The translations under genes were made by a program, and so were the position numbers. From Bacteroidia bacterium (GTDB lineage Bacteria; Bacteroidota; Bacteroidia; CAIKAF01), in contig JAUHWY010000015.1 in assembly GCA_030427255.1 (NCBI GenBank), forward strand, positions 1 to 64,000: DNA of 64,000 nt, written 5' to 3'. Positions 42,607-51,295 of this stretch are shown piece after piece. Position 1 is the stretch's first letter, and each line of letters opens with the position of its first letter. The notes under the pieces were generated by a model. That model did no database searches and had not been told where the DNA came from. It saw only the letters and a list, made by a program, of their open reading frames with translations.

Positions 42607-43647
42607 TCATGCCCAAACCTTTGTGCCTTCGGTACAGTTGCGGCAAATATCGATTTCACTTCGCGAAACCAGCAACCGATTGCGAAAGGATTCATAAGGC
42701 TTGTCGTACCAGATCTTATCTAAGCTTTGCGATTGAATATCGCCCAAAACATGGCTGGCATCTTTGTCAAAGCAACAAGGAACTACCTTGCCATCCCAAG
42801 TAAGGACGCATCCGCTCCACATCCGCCAACACTGGTTCAACAGCTTATTTCGAATGCGAAACCGGCCATCCGGCCCTTTCTCATAACGGCTAAACTCAGG
42901 CTCATCCGGAATTAAATGATGGTCGGTGTCCGGATCATATACCTGCGCCGTTTTAAAAACCACCCGATCTGCACCGGCCTCAAGTGCCAATCGTTTTACC
43001 TCAAAGCGTTCATGCAAAGAGGGCTTCAACAGCAAATGCTGAACCACAATTTCCGGAAATTGCTTCCTTTTGCTCCTGCGAGCCTCTGCTACATGCTTTA
43101 TGCCTTGGAGCACTTTTTCTAATTTTCCTCCTATGCGGTAGGCCGCATAATGCTCTTGACTTGCACCATCCATGCTAATGATTAAGCGGTGCAAGCCCGA
43201 ATCTACAACACGCACAGAGGTTTCTTTGCTTAAATAATGTGCATTTGTACTGGTGGCCACAAAAATACGTCGAGAAGAAGCCTCCTTAACCAAATCCAAA
43301 AAACGGGGGTGCAAAAAGGGCTCTCCCTGAAAGTAAAAATTCAAATACTGAATGTGCCAGGCCGACTCGTCCATAAACTTCCGAAACAGATCTTGAGAAA
43401 GCATACCGGTGGGCCGACTAAAGGACCTCAGCCCTGAAGGACATTCCGGGCAGCGCAAATTGCAAGAGGTTGTTGGCTCCACCGAAACCGAAAAGGGCAA
43501 TCCAGCCATTTGTGACTTTCCGGAAGCCAAACTTTTGCGGTAGCTACGGTATATCCGCCACATGTTGTGTATCCGCCGGGCATCGGATTGAGCCAGCATT
43601 TTTCCAAACGAAGGCAAGCCAAATTTACTCGCTAGTTTTAGGCGCAT
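42607..43647 (-). CDS. Radical SAM/SPASM domain protein
   Basis: 346 residues. The radical SAM cluster motif is TTSCNLRCPEC (C62, C66, C69), followed by a TIM-barrel with MDGASQEHYAAYR; the C-terminal SPASM domain has CWRMWSGCVLTWDGKVVPCCFDKD and DICRNC for extra Fe-S clusters. Such enzymes often modify peptides or proteins or act in cofactor and sugar pathways. No precursor peptide or maturation partner is adjacent, so the substrate is unknown. Three bases separate it from rbfA. Confidence 0.9.
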   Translation of the reverse strand: MRLKLASKFGLPSFGKMLAQSDARRIHNMWRIYRSYRKSLASGKSQMAGLPFSVSVEPTTSCNLRCPECPSGLRSFSRPTGMLSQDLFRKFMDESAWHIQYLNFYFQGEPFLHPRFLDLVKEASSRRIFVATSTNAHYLSKETSVRVVDSGLHRLIISMDGASQEHYAAYRIGGKLEKVLQGIKHVAEARRSKRKQFPEIVVQHLLLKPSLHERFEVKRLALEAGADRVVFKTAQVYDPDTDHHLIPDEPEFSRYEKGPDGRFRIRNKLLNQCWRMWSGCVLTWDGKVVPCCFDKDASHVLGDIQSQSLDKIWYDKPYESFRNRLLVSRSEIDICRNCTEGTKVWA

Positions 43648-43650
43648 GGC

Positions 43651-44013
43651 TTAAGAGTCCTCTTCGTTTTTGCGCGTTTTGCTCAATAATTGCTCAATTC
43701 GGTCGGCATAGGCCGCTGAATCGTCATGAAAAAAATGCAAATCCGGTACAATCCGCAAGCTTTTGCCCAGCGATTGCCCCACCGAATAACGAATTTTGCT
43801 CTTGCTGTCTTCTATGTGTTGAAGGCTTTCCTCAGCACTGCCTCCCCCCATCAAACTGAGGTACACACGGGCTATAGATAAATCCGGAGATACCCGAACT
43901 TGGGTAACCGAAACCATTCCCCCTTTAGCAAAATCTCTGCCGTGCCGTATAAAATAGTCGGCCAATTCCCGCTGAACCAAACGTGCTACTTTTTGCTGCC
44001 TAGTGCTTTCCAT
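43651..44013 (-). CDS. rbfA: Ribosome-binding factor A
   Basis: 120 residues with a KH-like fold; RbfA acts in late 30S subunit assembly at helix 1 of 16S rRNA. Seen: ESTRQQKVARLVQRELADYF at the start, VTQVRVSPDLSIARVYLSLMG and the KIRYSVGQSLGKSLRIVPDLHFFHDDSAAYADRIEQLL C-terminal part. Head of a three-gene run. Its promoter box lies five bases before the ATG. Confidence 0.94.
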   Translation of the reverse strand: MESTRQQKVARLVQRELADYFIRHGRDFAKGGMVSVTQVRVSPDLSIARVYLSLMGGGSAEESLQHIEDSKSKIRYSVGQSLGKSLRIVPDLHFFHDDSAAYADRIEQLLSKTRKNEEDS

Positions 44014-44018
44014 ACCTT

Positions 44019-44026
44019 CAAAAATA
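44019..44026 (-). promoter_or_regulatory. -7 box of the rbfA operon
   Basis: Minus strand TATTTTTG, exact TAnnTTTG, ends five bases before the rbfA ATG (44013). Predicted leader zero to two bases. Confidence 0.5.
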
Positions 44027-44054
44027 CGGTCTTTTTCTACACCACCATATCAAC

Positions 44055-44062
44055 TAACTTTA
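44055..44062 (+). promoter_or_regulatory. Possible -7 box of purN
   Basis: TAACTTTA, one mismatch to TAnnTTTG, ends four bases before the purN ATG; leaderless if used. Confidence 0.35.
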
Positions 44063-44066
44063 GGCC

Positions 44067-44648
44067 ATGCAAAGGCTCTTAATTTTCGCTTCCGGAAATG
44101 GCTCTACCGCACAGGCTATTTTGGACTACCTAAAACCCAATCCGCAAATTGAGGTAATTGCCATTGCCTGCCCCAATCCAAAGGCATTTGTAGTGCAAAG
44201 AGCCATAAAATCAAACGTTTCAACTTTAATTTTTAGTCGAGACGAATTTTTAAATGACACTTCCTTTAAAAATAGGATCTTAGATTACAATTTAGACCTA
44301 ATTGTGCTGGCCGGATTTATGTGGCTTGTTCCTCAATGGCTTATTGACTTGTTCCCCAACCGCATGTTGAATATTCATCCGGCACTGTTGCCAAAATTTG
44401 GCGGCAAAGGCATGTTTGGAGACAAGGTCCACCAAGCCGTTTTGGATTCCAAGGAGGCCATGTCCGGCACCACCATTCATTTAGTAAACGAACGTTACGA
44501 CGAGGGCCAAATCCTTTGTTCCTTTTTTTGTCCGGTTCCCCCGGAACGTAGCCTAGAATCGCTGCGCCATTCGGTTCAAGCCTTAGAGAAATATTGGTAC
44601 CCTAGAGTCATTGAGTGGTACGCCTCTCAAGTGTCTACATTAGCTTAG
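44067..44648 (+). CDS. purN: Phosphoribosylglycinamide formyltransferase
   Basis: 193 residues; GART enzyme moving a formyl group from 10-formyl-tetrahydrofolate to GAR in step 3 of purine synthesis. The phosphate-binding SGNGSTAQ (residues 9-16) replaces the usual SGxGSN. Catalytic triad: N102, H104 (NIHPALLPKFGG) and D145 (VNERYDEGQIL). Full length, single gene, diverging from rbfA. Confidence 0.94.
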   Translation: MQRLLIFASGNGSTAQAILDYLKPNPQIEVIAIACPNPKAFVVQRAIKSNVSTLIFSRDEFLNDTSFKNRILDYNLDLIVLAGFMWLVPQWLIDLFPNRMLNIHPALLPKFGGKGMFGDKVHQAVLDSKEAMSGTTIHLVNERYDEGQILCSFFCPVPPERSLESLRHSVQALEKYWYPRVIEWYASQVSTLA

Positions 44649-44659
44649 TGGTTTGTTTT

Positions 44660-44826
44660 TTGGGGCGCCTATTCCCGCTCTCAGCTTTAGTTTTTCTTGC
44701 AAAGTCAAGTCGGCCTAAGGCGTACAGGGTCTTCCGGCCGAGCCGTAAGCCGCTGCCGCCAAGGCCGTCTAAGCCTTTGCATAGAAAAAGCTATCGCTTC
44801 CATCGGGGGCGCAAACCCCGCTCCGA
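44660..44826. repeat. Long-hairpin intergenic element (H)
   Basis: Left end GGGGCGCCTATTCCCGCTCTC, right end GCTTCCATCGGGGGCGC. Arms TTTTTCTTGCAAAG (44691-44704) and CTTTGCATAGAAAAA (44775-44789) pair with one gap. The left end is nearly the same as the sequence at 15905. It fills the gap between the converging purN and lipoprotein genes. Confidence 0.6.
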
Positions 44827-44846
44827 ATAATCCCTTATCGTTCTTT

Positions 44847-45377
44847 TTAAGAACCCCTTCTTTCCAATTCCTTAACCAACTTTTCCTCGTGGCTTTCTCT
44901 ATACCCGCTAAAATCGGAGGCTTGGAAGGGCTCGCCGGTTGTACCAACCAACAAATCGCTTACGTAGTCTTGTCCTCGTTCGTTCCAACCGTTCCGCCAG
45001 GCCATAAGGGTGTCATCTCCCAATCGCTCCACCTGATAGATCACCAAAACCGTATCCATAAAGCGGTCGCTTTTTCGATAGGCAAAAAAGGGCATGGGAA
45101 GAGGCAAGGCTTGGTGTACTAAAGTGCCTTCCCCCGGATTGAAACTAAAATGGGCCAAGCCGGATCGGACATCCTCTGAATTTGCTACGCGTCCTTCCAA
45201 TGCCGGGGTTTCTAAAAGTTCTTCCACCGACATGGGTGGCAAGGGCTTGTTTCGTTCTTTTGCTTGTGCACTATCGGCTATATTTTGAGGTTGATCCGCG
45301 GACTTAGGGGATTCTCCACAGGAGGCCAAAATGATCCATGCTCCGAAACCTATCAGCGCTGATTTTTTCCAACTCAT
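44847..45377 (-). CDS. Lipoprotein of unknown function
   Basis: 176 residues; lipoprotein signal MSWKKSALIGFGAWIILASC (Cys 20). A disordered linker (GESPKSADQPQNIADSAQAKERNKPLPP) precedes a globular part (LETPALEGRVANSEDVRSGLAHFSFNPGEGTLVHQALPLPMPFFAYRKSDRFMDTVLVIYQVERLGDDTLMAWRNGW). No family recognised. It overlaps the end of rnr by four bases, so it is probably translated from the rnr message. Confidence 0.75.
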   Translation of the reverse strand: MSWKKSALIGFGAWIILASCGESPKSADQPQNIADSAQAKERNKPLPPMSVEELLETPALEGRVANSEDVRSGLAHFSFNPGEGTLVHQALPLPMPFFAYRKSDRFMDTVLVIYQVERLGDDTLMAWRNGWNERGQDYVSDLLVGTTGEPFQASDFSGYRESHEEKLVKELERRGS

Positions 45378-47539
45378 ACCAAAAGATTAAAGTCCAATTG
45401 CCGTCGTTCTAAATCGGCGCGTTTTACCACAATGTCTACCTCATCTCCTAATCGGTATTCCAAGCCTGTTTTGCTGCCTCGAACACAATACTGCTTTTCG
45501 TCGAAATAAAAATAATCCTGCTCTAAATCCCTTAGCCGAATCATTCCTTCGCATTTATTCTCTTTTATCTCTACAAATATACCCCACTCTGTTACTCCTG
45601 AAATTACTCCTTTGAACGATTCACCCAAATGCATTTTCATATACTCTACCTGTTTGTATTTGGTAGATGCTCGTTCGGCTTCGGCTGCTTTGCGTTCCAT
45701 TTCTGAGGAATGCTTGCATTGCGCTTCCAGGGGGTCTTTTGCTTGGCTGGGCGCCTCGGCAAGATAGGCTGCCAGCAGGCGATGCACCATTACATCGGGC
45801 CACCGTCGTATGGGAGAGGTAAAGTGGGTGTAGTAGTCAAATGCCAAACCGTAGTGCCCTACATTTTGGGTTGTATACACCGCCTTTGCCATACTTCGAA
45901 TGGCCAAGGTTTGAATCATATTTTGCTCCGGCTTTCCCTGCACCTCATCCAATAGTCGATTCAGGCTTTTGGAAATAGTTCGCGGATGACTCAAGTCTAT
46001 TTTATAGCCAAAAGTGCCTATAAAACGTTTGAACTCCTTGAGCTTTTCCAAATCCGGGCTGTCGTGCACTCGATACACAAAGTTTTTTGGACTAGCTTGT
46101 TTGCCCTTGGGTTGGCCTATAAACTCGGCCACCTTTTTGTTGGCCAACAACATGAACTCCTCAATCAAATGATTGGCCTCTTTACTTTCTTTAAAATAAA
46201 TACCCAGAGGCTTTCCATCTTCATCTAGGCGGAATTTAACCTCGCTTTGCTCCACCCTCAATGCGCCATGTTGGAATCGATCTTTGCGCAAGCGTAAGGC
46301 CATTTCGTGCAAATGCAGTAAGTCCTTTGCGTCAATTTTTAGCGCCGAACCTTCTTTACCTTCAATTATTTGCTGAGCCTCCTCATAAGTAAACCGTTGG
46401 TCCGAATGAATTACGGTTCTTCCAATCCATACTTTTTTCACTTCTGCCAAAGCGTTCATGTGAAATACGGCGGAAAAGCAAAGCTTGTCTTCGTGTGGCC
46501 TTAGGCTGCATAGACCGTTTGATAGCTTTTCAGGAAGCATAGGAATCACCCGATCTACCAAATACACCGAGGTTGCCCTTTGCTTGGCTTCTTTGTCGAG
46601 TAAGCTTCCGGGTTCAATATAGTGCGACACATCGGCAATATGAACGCCTACTTCCCAAAGCCCCTCTTCCAGTAAGCGAATAGAAAGGGCATCGTCAAAG
46701 TCTTTGGCATCCTCCGGGTCAATGGTAAAGGTCGGAACGGCCCTAAGGTCCAGCCTCCGCTCAATTTCTTTAGAATCAATGCGGTCTGGAATGGCTTCCG
46801 CTTCTGCTTCCACTTCCTTAGGAAAGGATAAAGGAAACCCAAACTCAGCAAGAATAGCATGCATTTCGGTTTCATTCTCCCCGGGTTTACCTAACACTTC
46901 TGCAACCTTTCCTACGGGGTTTTTCCCTTCCTGTCCCCATTCGATAATGTCAACCAATACTTTGTCGCCGTGATTGGCCCCATGAATATAGCGTGGGGGA
47001 ATAAACACATGTTGGGGCATTTTATCGCTGTCGGGAATCAGAAATGCAAATTGTTCGTTCTTTTCCAAGACACCAACAAAGCTCGATTTTGCCCTTTCCA
47101 ATACTTCCAGGATTTCTCCTTCCAGTTTTCCTCTTCGTTTTCTGGCAGCTATAAAAACCTTAACGGTATCTCCATGCAAAGCGGACCGAAGCTTACGAGA
47201 GGGGATGTATATATCTTCTTCCGTAGCATCCGAAATAACATATGCGTTTCCGCTTTGCAACATGGCCACTCGGCCCTCTGCAGTGCCCCGCTCACCCTTA
47301 TACAGATATTTTCCGCGGCCGTCGTGATCCAAAAGCTCTTCATTTTCCAGTGCATCTAAGCATTCTTGAACCAGCAACCTATTGTATTGATCTCCTGGAT
47401 CTATACCCAAACGTGCAGCAACCTGTTTGTGATTCCAGGCCTTGCCCGGGTTTTCTTGAAAAATCGTTCGGATTTCCTTCAATAGGCTTTTGCGCACCTT
47501 TTTCAGGCGCATACCTACTTTCTTTTTCTTTTTTGGCAT
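45374..47539 (-). CDS. rnr: Ribonuclease R
   Basis: 721 residues, RNase II/R family 3'-5' exonuclease. Order: Lys-rich start, winged-helix (NHKQVAARLGI), two cold-shock domains, RNB domain with the catalytic aspartates in TIDPEDAKDFDDALSI, then SNGLCSLRPHEDKLCFSAVF, HFTSPIRRWPDVMVHRLL, and a C-terminal S1 domain (GVISGVTEWGIFVEIKENKCEGMIRL). It degrades structured RNA. The Lys-rich tail usual in enterobacterial RNase R is missing here; basic residues are at the N-terminus instead. Confidence 0.95.
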   Translation of the reverse strand: MPKKKKKVGMRLKKVRKSLLKEIRTIFQENPGKAWNHKQVAARLGIDPGDQYNRLLVQECLDALENEELLDHDGRGKYLYKGERGTAEGRVAMLQSGNAYVISDATEEDIYIPSRKLRSALHGDTVKVFIAARKRRGKLEGEILEVLERAKSSFVGVLEKNEQFAFLIPDSDKMPQHVFIPPRYIHGANHGDKVLVDIIEWGQEGKNPVGKVAEVLGKPGENETEMHAILAEFGFPLSFPKEVEAEAEAIPDRIDSKEIERRLDLRAVPTFTIDPEDAKDFDDALSIRLLEEGLWEVGVHIADVSHYIEPGSLLDKEAKQRATSVYLVDRVIPMLPEKLSNGLCSLRPHEDKLCFSAVFHMNALAEVKKVWIGRTVIHSDQRFTYEEAQQIIEGKEGSALKIDAKDLLHLHEMALRLRKDRFQHGALRVEQSEVKFRLDEDGKPLGIYFKESKEANHLIEEFMLLANKKVAEFIGQPKGKQASPKNFVYRVHDSPDLEKLKEFKRFIGTFGYKIDLSHPRTISKSLNRLLDEVQGKPEQNMIQTLAIRSMAKAVYTTQNVGHYGLAFDYYTHFTSPIRRWPDVMVHRLLAAYLAEAPSQAKDPLEAQCKHSSEMERKAAEAERASTKYKQVEYMKMHLGESFKGVISGVTEWGIFVEIKENKCEGMIRLRDLEQDYFYFDEKQYCVRGSKTGLEYRLGDEVDIVVKRADLERRQLDFNLLV

Positions 47540-47612
47540 AGTTGCCTAAAAGTAGCTATAAATCCCGAACAGACCGAAAGAAGCTATTTGGATAGGCTTT
47601 AACCCCGAGGTT

Positions 47613-48593
47613 TTAATCCAAGTACATTACTTGTTTCACGGCCCGCACAATACGACCGGCATTTGGCAAAAAGGCATCAACCATGGTTGGTGCATAGGCT
47701 AGGGGAGTGTCAGCTCCATTTACCCTAAGCGCAGGAGCATCTAAATAGTCGAAGGCGTTTTGCTGCACATGGAAAACTACTTCGGTAGAAATATTCCCCA
47801 AAGGCCAGCTCTCTTCAACACAAACCAAACGGTTGGTTTTTCGCACCGAAGCAACAACGGAGGCGTAATCGATGGGCCGAATGGTTCTAAGGTCAATAAT
47901 TTCAGCTTCAATGCCTTCTTTTGCTAGTGCTTCAGCAGCTTCTTGTGCAGCCTTAATTATTTTTCCGTAGCTAACGATAGTAACATCCTTTCCTTCTCGG
48001 TCAACTCTCGCTTTACCAATAGGGTAAAGATATTCTTCCTCAGGAACCAAGCCCTTATCCCCATACATTTGCTCCGACTCCATAAAGATAACAGGGTCGT
48101 TATCGCGTATGGCCGTTTTAAGCAAACCTTTGGCATCGTTTGGATTGGAAGGAACAACCACCTTAAGTCCCGGAGTGTTGGCATACCATGAATCAAAAGA
48201 CTGTCCATGGGTCGCGGCCAATTGTCCTGCAGAACCGGTAGGCCCGCGAAAAACAATGGGAACATTTACTTGCCCGCCGGACATTTGATACATTTTGGCA
48301 GCATTGTTAATAATTTGGTCAATGGCTACCAAGGAAAAATTAAAGGTCATGAACTCAATGATGGGCCTCAAGCCGTTCATGGCAGCTCCTACACCTATAC
48401 CTGCAAATCCTAGCTCGGAAATGGGGGTGTCGATTACCCGTTTAGGCCCAAATTCATCCAACATGCCTTGGCTTACCTTGTAAGCACCATTATATTCAGC
48501 CACCTCTTCTCCCATCAAAAAAATGGAAGAATCGCGGCGCATTTCTTCGGTCATGGCCTCTCTTAAGGCCTCACGGAATTGTAATTCTTTCAT
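47613..48593 (-). CDS. pdhB: Pyruvate dehydrogenase E1 component subunit beta
   Basis: 326 residues, the transketolase-like beta subunit of the alpha2beta2 E1. Motifs: [91 protein letters not shown], and [12 protein letters not shown]. With the alpha subunit (not in the window) it decarboxylates pyruvate with ThDP and passes the acetyl group to E2. The start at 48593 ([10 protein letters not shown]) is preferred over the frame extension. It diverges from etfB by 311 bases. Confidence 0.94.
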   Translation of the reverse strand: MKELQFREALREAMTEEMRRDSSIFLMGEEVAEYNGAYKVSQGMLDEFGPKRVIDTPISELGFAGIGVGAAMNGLRPIIEFMTFNFSLVAIDQIINNAAKMYQMSGGQVNVPIVFRGPTGSAGQLAATHGQSFDSWYANTPGLKVVVPSNPNDAKGLLKTAIRDNDPVIFMESEQMYGDKGLVPEEEYLYPIGKARVDREGKDVTIVSYGKIIKAAQEAAEALAKEGIEAEIIDLRTIRPIDYASVVASVRKTNRLVCVEESWPLGNISTEVVFHVQQNAFDYLDAPALRVNGADTPLAYAPTMVDAFLPNAGRIVRAVKQVMYLD

Positions 48594-48626
48594 GATAGCG
48601 GACTGTCTAAACTGCACTCAGCGGGG

Positions 48627-48634
48627 CAAAAGTA
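48627..48634 (-). promoter_or_regulatory. -7 box of pdhB
   Basis: Minus strand TACTTTTG, exact TAnnTTTG, 33 bases before the ATG; no clear -33 TTTG. Confidence 0.45.
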
Positions 48635-48790
48635 CATAATTCTAAGCGTAATCTTGAGTTTCCGGATTCCCAAGAAAATGGACGTAACGAATCCATGTAA
48701 AATAAGCCCAAGGAGAAAGTATACCTGCCTTTTTTCCAAATACCCCTCCTCTTGTTCCTTAGCGCCGTAGGCCCCTTAGAATTTGTTCCG

Positions 48791-48805
48791 TTTGTTTCAA
48801 ACAAA
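48791..48805. promoter_or_regulatory. Palindromic candidate operator, pdhB-etfB interval
   Basis: TTTGTTT-c-AAACAAA is a perfect 7-1-7 inverted repeat. It lies 50 bases upstream of the etfB -7 box. Perfect odd palindromes of this size are typical of dimeric repressor sites. The remaining 311-base interval holds the two -7 boxes and no gene. Confidence 0.4.
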
Positions 48806-48855
48806 AGCGCAAAGCAAGCTGTTTCCACGTGTAAGGAGTTTCCCTATTTTATGTC

Positions 48856-48863
48856 TATTTTTG
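48856..48863 (+). promoter_or_regulatory. -7 box of etfB
   Basis: TATTTTTG, exact TAnnTTTG, 41 bases before the etfB ATG. Confidence 0.45.
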
Positions 48864-48904
48864 CAGGCGTTTAGGGCGAAATTCATTGTAAAGCAAAAAG
48901 AATT

Positions 48905-49648
48905 ATGAATATACTGGTTTGTATTTCTAAGGTGCCGGACACCACTACCAAAATCCGCTTCCTATCCGACGCTTCCGGGCTTGATACCAACGGGGTAACT
49001 TGGATCGTAAACCCTTCTGACGAGTGGTATGCCTTAGTGCGGGCTCTAGAACTAAAAGAAGCTGCAGGCTCCGGAAAGGTAACCATCATTACCGTTGGAG
49101 GGGCAGAAGATGACCCCATTATTCGTAAGGCTCTAGCCGTTGGTGCCGATGAAGCAGTTCGCATCGATGCGCCTGCGCACGATGCCGCTTTCGTGGCCAA
49201 ACAAATTGCCGCTTGGGTTAAAGAGAATCCGGTCGATTTTATCTTAACAGGAAAGGAAACCATCGACTATAATGGCTCTGTAATGGGGGGTATGCTTGCC
49301 GCTCATTTGGATGTGCCCTATGTTGCTTTGGTCGAAAAGCTCGAAAAGTCTGGAAATACAACCCATATGCACCGCGACATTGGTGGAGGAACCGAAGAAG
49401 TGGAAGTGGAAGGCATGTTTGTAGCTTCTGCTACTAAAGGTTTAGCGGAACAGCGCATTCCCAACATGAGAGGAATTATGGCCGCTCGAACAAAGCCCAT
49501 TCATGTAACCGCTCCTGTAGATGCTCAGCCGGGTGTTAAATTCAAAAACTACAGCCTCCCACCCGAAAAGGGAGCTTGTAAAATGATTGACCCGGACAAT
49601 ATGGACGAACTGGTGCGCCTTCTGAACCAAGAAGCCAAAGTCCTCTGA
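48905..49648 (+). CDS. etfB: Electron transfer flavoprotein subunit beta
   Basis: 247 residues. MNILVCISKVPDTTTKIRF at the start, VGGAEDDPIIRKALAVGADEAVRID and DFILTGKETIDYNGSVMGGMLAAHLDVPYV (AMP-binding region) are family features. With etfA it carries electrons from acyl-CoA dehydrogenases to the quinone pool. The ETF beta recognition segment that normally reads LPxVVxxxxxxNxPRxP is here VEGMFVASATKGLAEQRIPNMRGIM. 27 bases before etfA. Confidence 0.94.
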   Translation: MNILVCISKVPDTTTKIRFLSDASGLDTNGVTWIVNPSDEWYALVRALELKEAAGSGKVTIITVGGAEDDPIIRKALAVGADEAVRIDAPAHDAAFVAKQIAAWVKENPVDFILTGKETIDYNGSVMGGMLAAHLDVPYVALVEKLEKSGNTTHMHRDIGGGTEEVEVEGMFVASATKGLAEQRIPNMRGIMAARTKPIHVTAPVDAQPGVKFKNYSLPPEKGACKMIDPDNMDELVRLLNQEAKVL

Positions 49649-49675
49649 ATTTATTAATGCATTAAATGTCTTTGT

Positions 49676-50644
49676 ATGGCAACTATAGTATTTGTTGATT
49701 CCTTTAAAGGTCACATAAAAAAATCTGCTTTCGAGTCACTTACCTATGCCAAGAAAGCACAACCCGGCCAAGAAATTATTGCCCTCGTTGCCGGAGATGT
49801 TCCACAAGATGAACTTGAGGCTTTAGGTCAATACGGCGCATCCAAGGTATGGCATGCAAATGGACCGGCTTATCAAGACTTTGACAGCGAAATCCAAGGG
49901 AAAACCCTTGCCAAAGCGGCAGAAAAGGCAAACGCTAACTTGGTGATTCTTCCTTTTGACCATACCGGAAAGTCTATTGCGCCTATTGTTGCAGTAGCCA
50001 TGAATGCCGGACTGGTTTCAGGAGCCACTTCTTTGCCCGATACCTCTAACGGCTTTACCGTAAAGGTGAATGTATTTTCAGGAAAGGCTTTGGCCGAAGT
50101 AGAAGTGCTTACCGAGTCGAAAGTAATTACGGTGAACCCCAACAGCATTCCTGTTGAAAAAGAAGAGGGCGCCGCTCAAGTGGAGTCCTTCGATCCCGGA
50201 TTAAATATTAGCCCAAGAGTTCGTGTAAAGGCCGTGCATAAAAACACCGATGAAATACCCCTCCCTGAAGCCGAGCGGGTGGTGTCTGCCGGTCGTGGAC
50301 TCAAAGGCCCCGAAAATTGGGGGATTGTTGAGGATTTGGCCAAAACCTTAGACGCAGCCACGGCTTGTTCTCGTCCGGTATCCGACATTGGTTGGAGACC
50401 ACATCATGAGCACGTGGGGCAAACCGGTATAACCATTCGCCCTAATTTGTATATCGCTGCCGGTATTTCAGGTGCCATTCAACATTTGGCGGGAGTAAAT
50501 GGCTCTAAAACCATAGTGGTAATCAATACCGACCCCGAAGCTCCCTTCTTTAAGGCCGCAGACTATGGGGTGGTTGGAGACGCTTTTGAGGTGCTTCCTA
50601 AACTCAACGAAGCGGTACGCAAGTTTAAAGAGGCCTCGGCCTAA
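49676..50644 (+). CDS. etfA: Electron transfer flavoprotein subunit alpha
   Basis: 322 residues. N-terminal ETF domain, then the FAD-binding C-terminal domain with VVSAGRGLKGPENWGIVEDLAKTLDAATACSRPVSDIGWRPHHEHVGQTG, LYIAAGISGAIQHLAGVNGSKTIVVINTDPEAPFFKAADYGVVGDAFEVLP. Full length; binds the FAD cofactor of the ETF heterodimer. Confidence 0.95.
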   Translation: MATIVFVDSFKGHIKKSAFESLTYAKKAQPGQEIIALVAGDVPQDELEALGQYGASKVWHANGPAYQDFDSEIQGKTLAKAAEKANANLVILPFDHTGKSIAPIVAVAMNAGLVSGATSLPDTSNGFTVKVNVFSGKALAEVEVLTESKVITVNPNSIPVEKEEGAAQVESFDPGLNISPRVRVKAVHKNTDEIPLPEAERVVSAGRGLKGPENWGIVEDLAKTLDAATACSRPVSDIGWRPHHEHVGQTGITIRPNLYIAAGISGAIQHLAGVNGSKTIVVINTDPEAPFFKAADYGVVGDAFEVLPKLNEAVRKFKEASA

Positions 50645-50693
50645 GGATGAACCAGGTGCCCTTGGCACTTAAAAACCCCACGGATTGGAGCGC

Positions 50694-51293
50694 ATGAACA
50701 AAATTCCACTCGAAATCATAGGCTTGTCCTACAGCCAAACCCAAACCGGCGCTTATGCCTTGGTGTTGGGCGAAAAGGACGGAAAGCGCAGACTGCCTAT
50801 CATTATTGGCAGTTTTGAGGCTCAAGCCATTGCCATCGAAATGGAAAAAATGGTGCCTACCAGACCGCTAACCCACGACCTCTTTAAAAAATTCGCAGAT
50901 TCCTTTAATGTGCGCATCAAAGAAGTGGTGGTATACAACCTGTTGGAGGGAATCTTTTATGCCAAAGTTATTTGCGAAGATGGGGTTCGCGAAGTCGAAA
51001 TTGACTCCCGCACCTCCGATGCCATCGCCTTGGCCGTGCGTTTTGATTGCCCAATCTTTACCTATGAGTTCATTCTTTCCTCAGCAGGCATCGTAATTCC
51101 TGAAGAAGATGATGTTGCGCAAGAAGACCAGCCTAAGGCAGAACAGGCTTCAGAAAAACCCGAAGGGCCCGGCTACGAGAAAATGTCTTTACAACAGTTG
51201 GAGCTATTGCTCGATAAAAGCATTGAGGAAGAAGCTTACGAAAAGGCCTCTAAAATTCGAGATGAAATCAATCGCCGTAAAAAGGACTCTTAG
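50694..51293 (+). CDS. Bifunctional nuclease-domain protein with UVR motif
   Basis: 199 residues. An N-terminal BFN (DUF151) domain (KIPLEIIGLSYSQTQTGAYALVLGEKDGKRRLPIIIGSFEAQAIAIEMEKM, then DSRTSDAIALAVRFDCPIFTYEFIL), an acidic linker (EEDDVAQEDQPKAEQASEKPEGPG) and a C-terminal UvrB/UvrC-like helical pair (LQQLELLLDKSIEEEAYEKASKIRDEINRRK). Plant BFN1 cuts RNA and DNA; the bacterial role is unclear and may involve nucleic-acid protection or protease adaptors. ATG 50694 is used, not a TTG three codons before. It follows etfA by 49 bases and ends two bases from the convergent GH3 gene. Confidence 0.88.
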   Translation: MNKIPLEIIGLSYSQTQTGAYALVLGEKDGKRRLPIIIGSFEAQAIAIEMEKMVPTRPLTHDLFKKFADSFNVRIKEVVVYNLLEGIFYAKVICEDGVREVEIDSRTSDAIALAVRFDCPIFTYEFILSSAGIVIPEEDDVAQEDQPKAEQASEKPEGPGYEKMSLQQLELLLDKSIEEEAYEKASKIRDEINRRKKDS

Positions 51294-51295
51294 TT

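Noticed and set aside
48828-48843. Second parS-like site (TGTTTCCACGTG) in the pdhB-etfB interval
   Set aside because: Only the left half and the CACGTG centre fit; the right half (TAAG) breaks the symmetry.
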